NCBI GenBank assembly: GCA_964643295.1
Contig: CAZXSN010000127.1
Span: forward strand, 1 to 5,240
Source of the DNA: Merdiplasma sp964643295
GTDB taxonomy: Bacteria > Bacillota > Clostridia > Lachnospirales > Lachnospiraceae
Direction of reading: 5' to 3'
Length of the DNA stretch: 5,240 nt
Part shown: piece after piece, positions 5,113 through 5,240 of the stretch
Layout of the letters: each line of letters starts with the position of its first letter
How positions within the stretch are numbered: the stretch's first letter is position 1
The notes under the pieces: generated by a model
What the model was told of the DNA's origin: nothing
The model's input: the letters and a program-made list of their open reading frames with translations, nothing else
Databases searched by the model: none
Program-made: the position numbers and the translations under genes

Positions 5113-5119
5113 ATCCATT

Positions 5120-5240
5120 ATGACGTTGTCTGAGAAAGACAGCAAGCTGTTTTATAAACTTTTCATGCCGCTGTTGAATTATGTGAACGAAAAGAAGAAA
5201 ATCGATCCGAAACTTCATAACATGCATCTGGCTAAAAGTC
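5120..5240 (+). CDS. Start of an unrecognised protein (partial, runs off the window)
   Basis: Forty codons are visible from ATG 5120, open to the window edge. The translation begins MTLSEKDSKLFYKLFMPLL and continues with NYVNEKKKIDPKLHN. It has no signal peptide or membrane segment; the start looks like a charged amphipathic helix of a soluble cytoplasmic protein. The strong SD and coding-like codon use support a real gene. It is divergent from the recombinase across the repeat-rich intergenic region. I do not recognise the family with confidence: similar openings occur, as I remember, in uncharacterised clostridial proteins, some with C-terminal SEC-C type motifs, but nothing visible here proves that. 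Confidence 0.7.
   Translation, partial: MTLSEKDSKLFYKLFMPLLNYVNEKKKIDPKLHNMHLAKS

Larger units (their letters stand above)
4616..5119. other. Divergent intergenic regulatory region
   Basis: About 500 bp separate the recombinase from the plus-strand gene at 5120. It holds a candidate recombinase promoter, a possible 25-codon leader ORF, a 13-bp direct-repeat cluster, a 14-bp tandem duplication, a candidate plus-strand promoter and a leader hairpin. An open frame runs across much of it on the minus strand (4650-4910), starting on TTG without an SD, and looks like chance. Confidence 0.5.

Overview
The window reads as Firmicutes chromosome, most likely a Lachnospiraceae-type gut clostridium. This is an inference from strong GGAGG ribosome binding sites, an SF2 helicase carrying many helicase-associated (HA) repeats, and roughly even base composition. 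No rRNA, tRNA, CRISPR array or recognisable insertion sequence is visible.

Layout. Positions 1-428 hold no convincing gene, only small dyads and short tandem repeats. Positions 429-3137 (minus strand) are one large gene: an N-terminal DEAD/DEAH (ResIII-like) helicase core followed by six HA repeats. The frame is cut by an in-frame TAG at 603-605 inside the sixth repeat. The rest of that repeat is still readable in the same frame down to a TGA at 429-431. Positions 3162-3577 are the most interesting part: two partly palindromic 24-bp sites (3162-3185 and 3554-3577) lie in inverted orientation around about 370 bp of non-coding DNA. Positions 3581-4615 (minus strand) encode a XerC/D-like tyrosine recombinase with the full catalytic set and an unusual Lys/Arg-rich tail; its stop codon is 3 bp from the nearer site. 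Positions 4616-5119 are a divergent regulatory region with a candidate recombinase promoter, a possible 25-codon leader ORF, five 13-bp direct repeats and a hairpin. At 5120 a plus-strand gene of unrecognised function starts and runs off the window.

How it may work together. The two 24-bp sites share a 15-bp arm and an identical asymmetric TGTATA centre only when one is reverse-complemented, which is the arrangement that gives inversion rather than excision. The enclosed segment carries a good minus-strand promoter (TTGATT, 17 bp, extended TGG-TATGAT) pointing at the helicase. The helicase start (perfect SD, ATG at 3137) lies 24 bp beyond the outer site. My main hypothesis is an invertible promoter switched by the neighbouring recombinase, giving ON/OFF expression of a multi-HA-repeat helicase, with the given sequence in the ON state. 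Inversion itself, and what the helicase does (a defence or DNA-processing role is possible), cannot be proved from one sequence.
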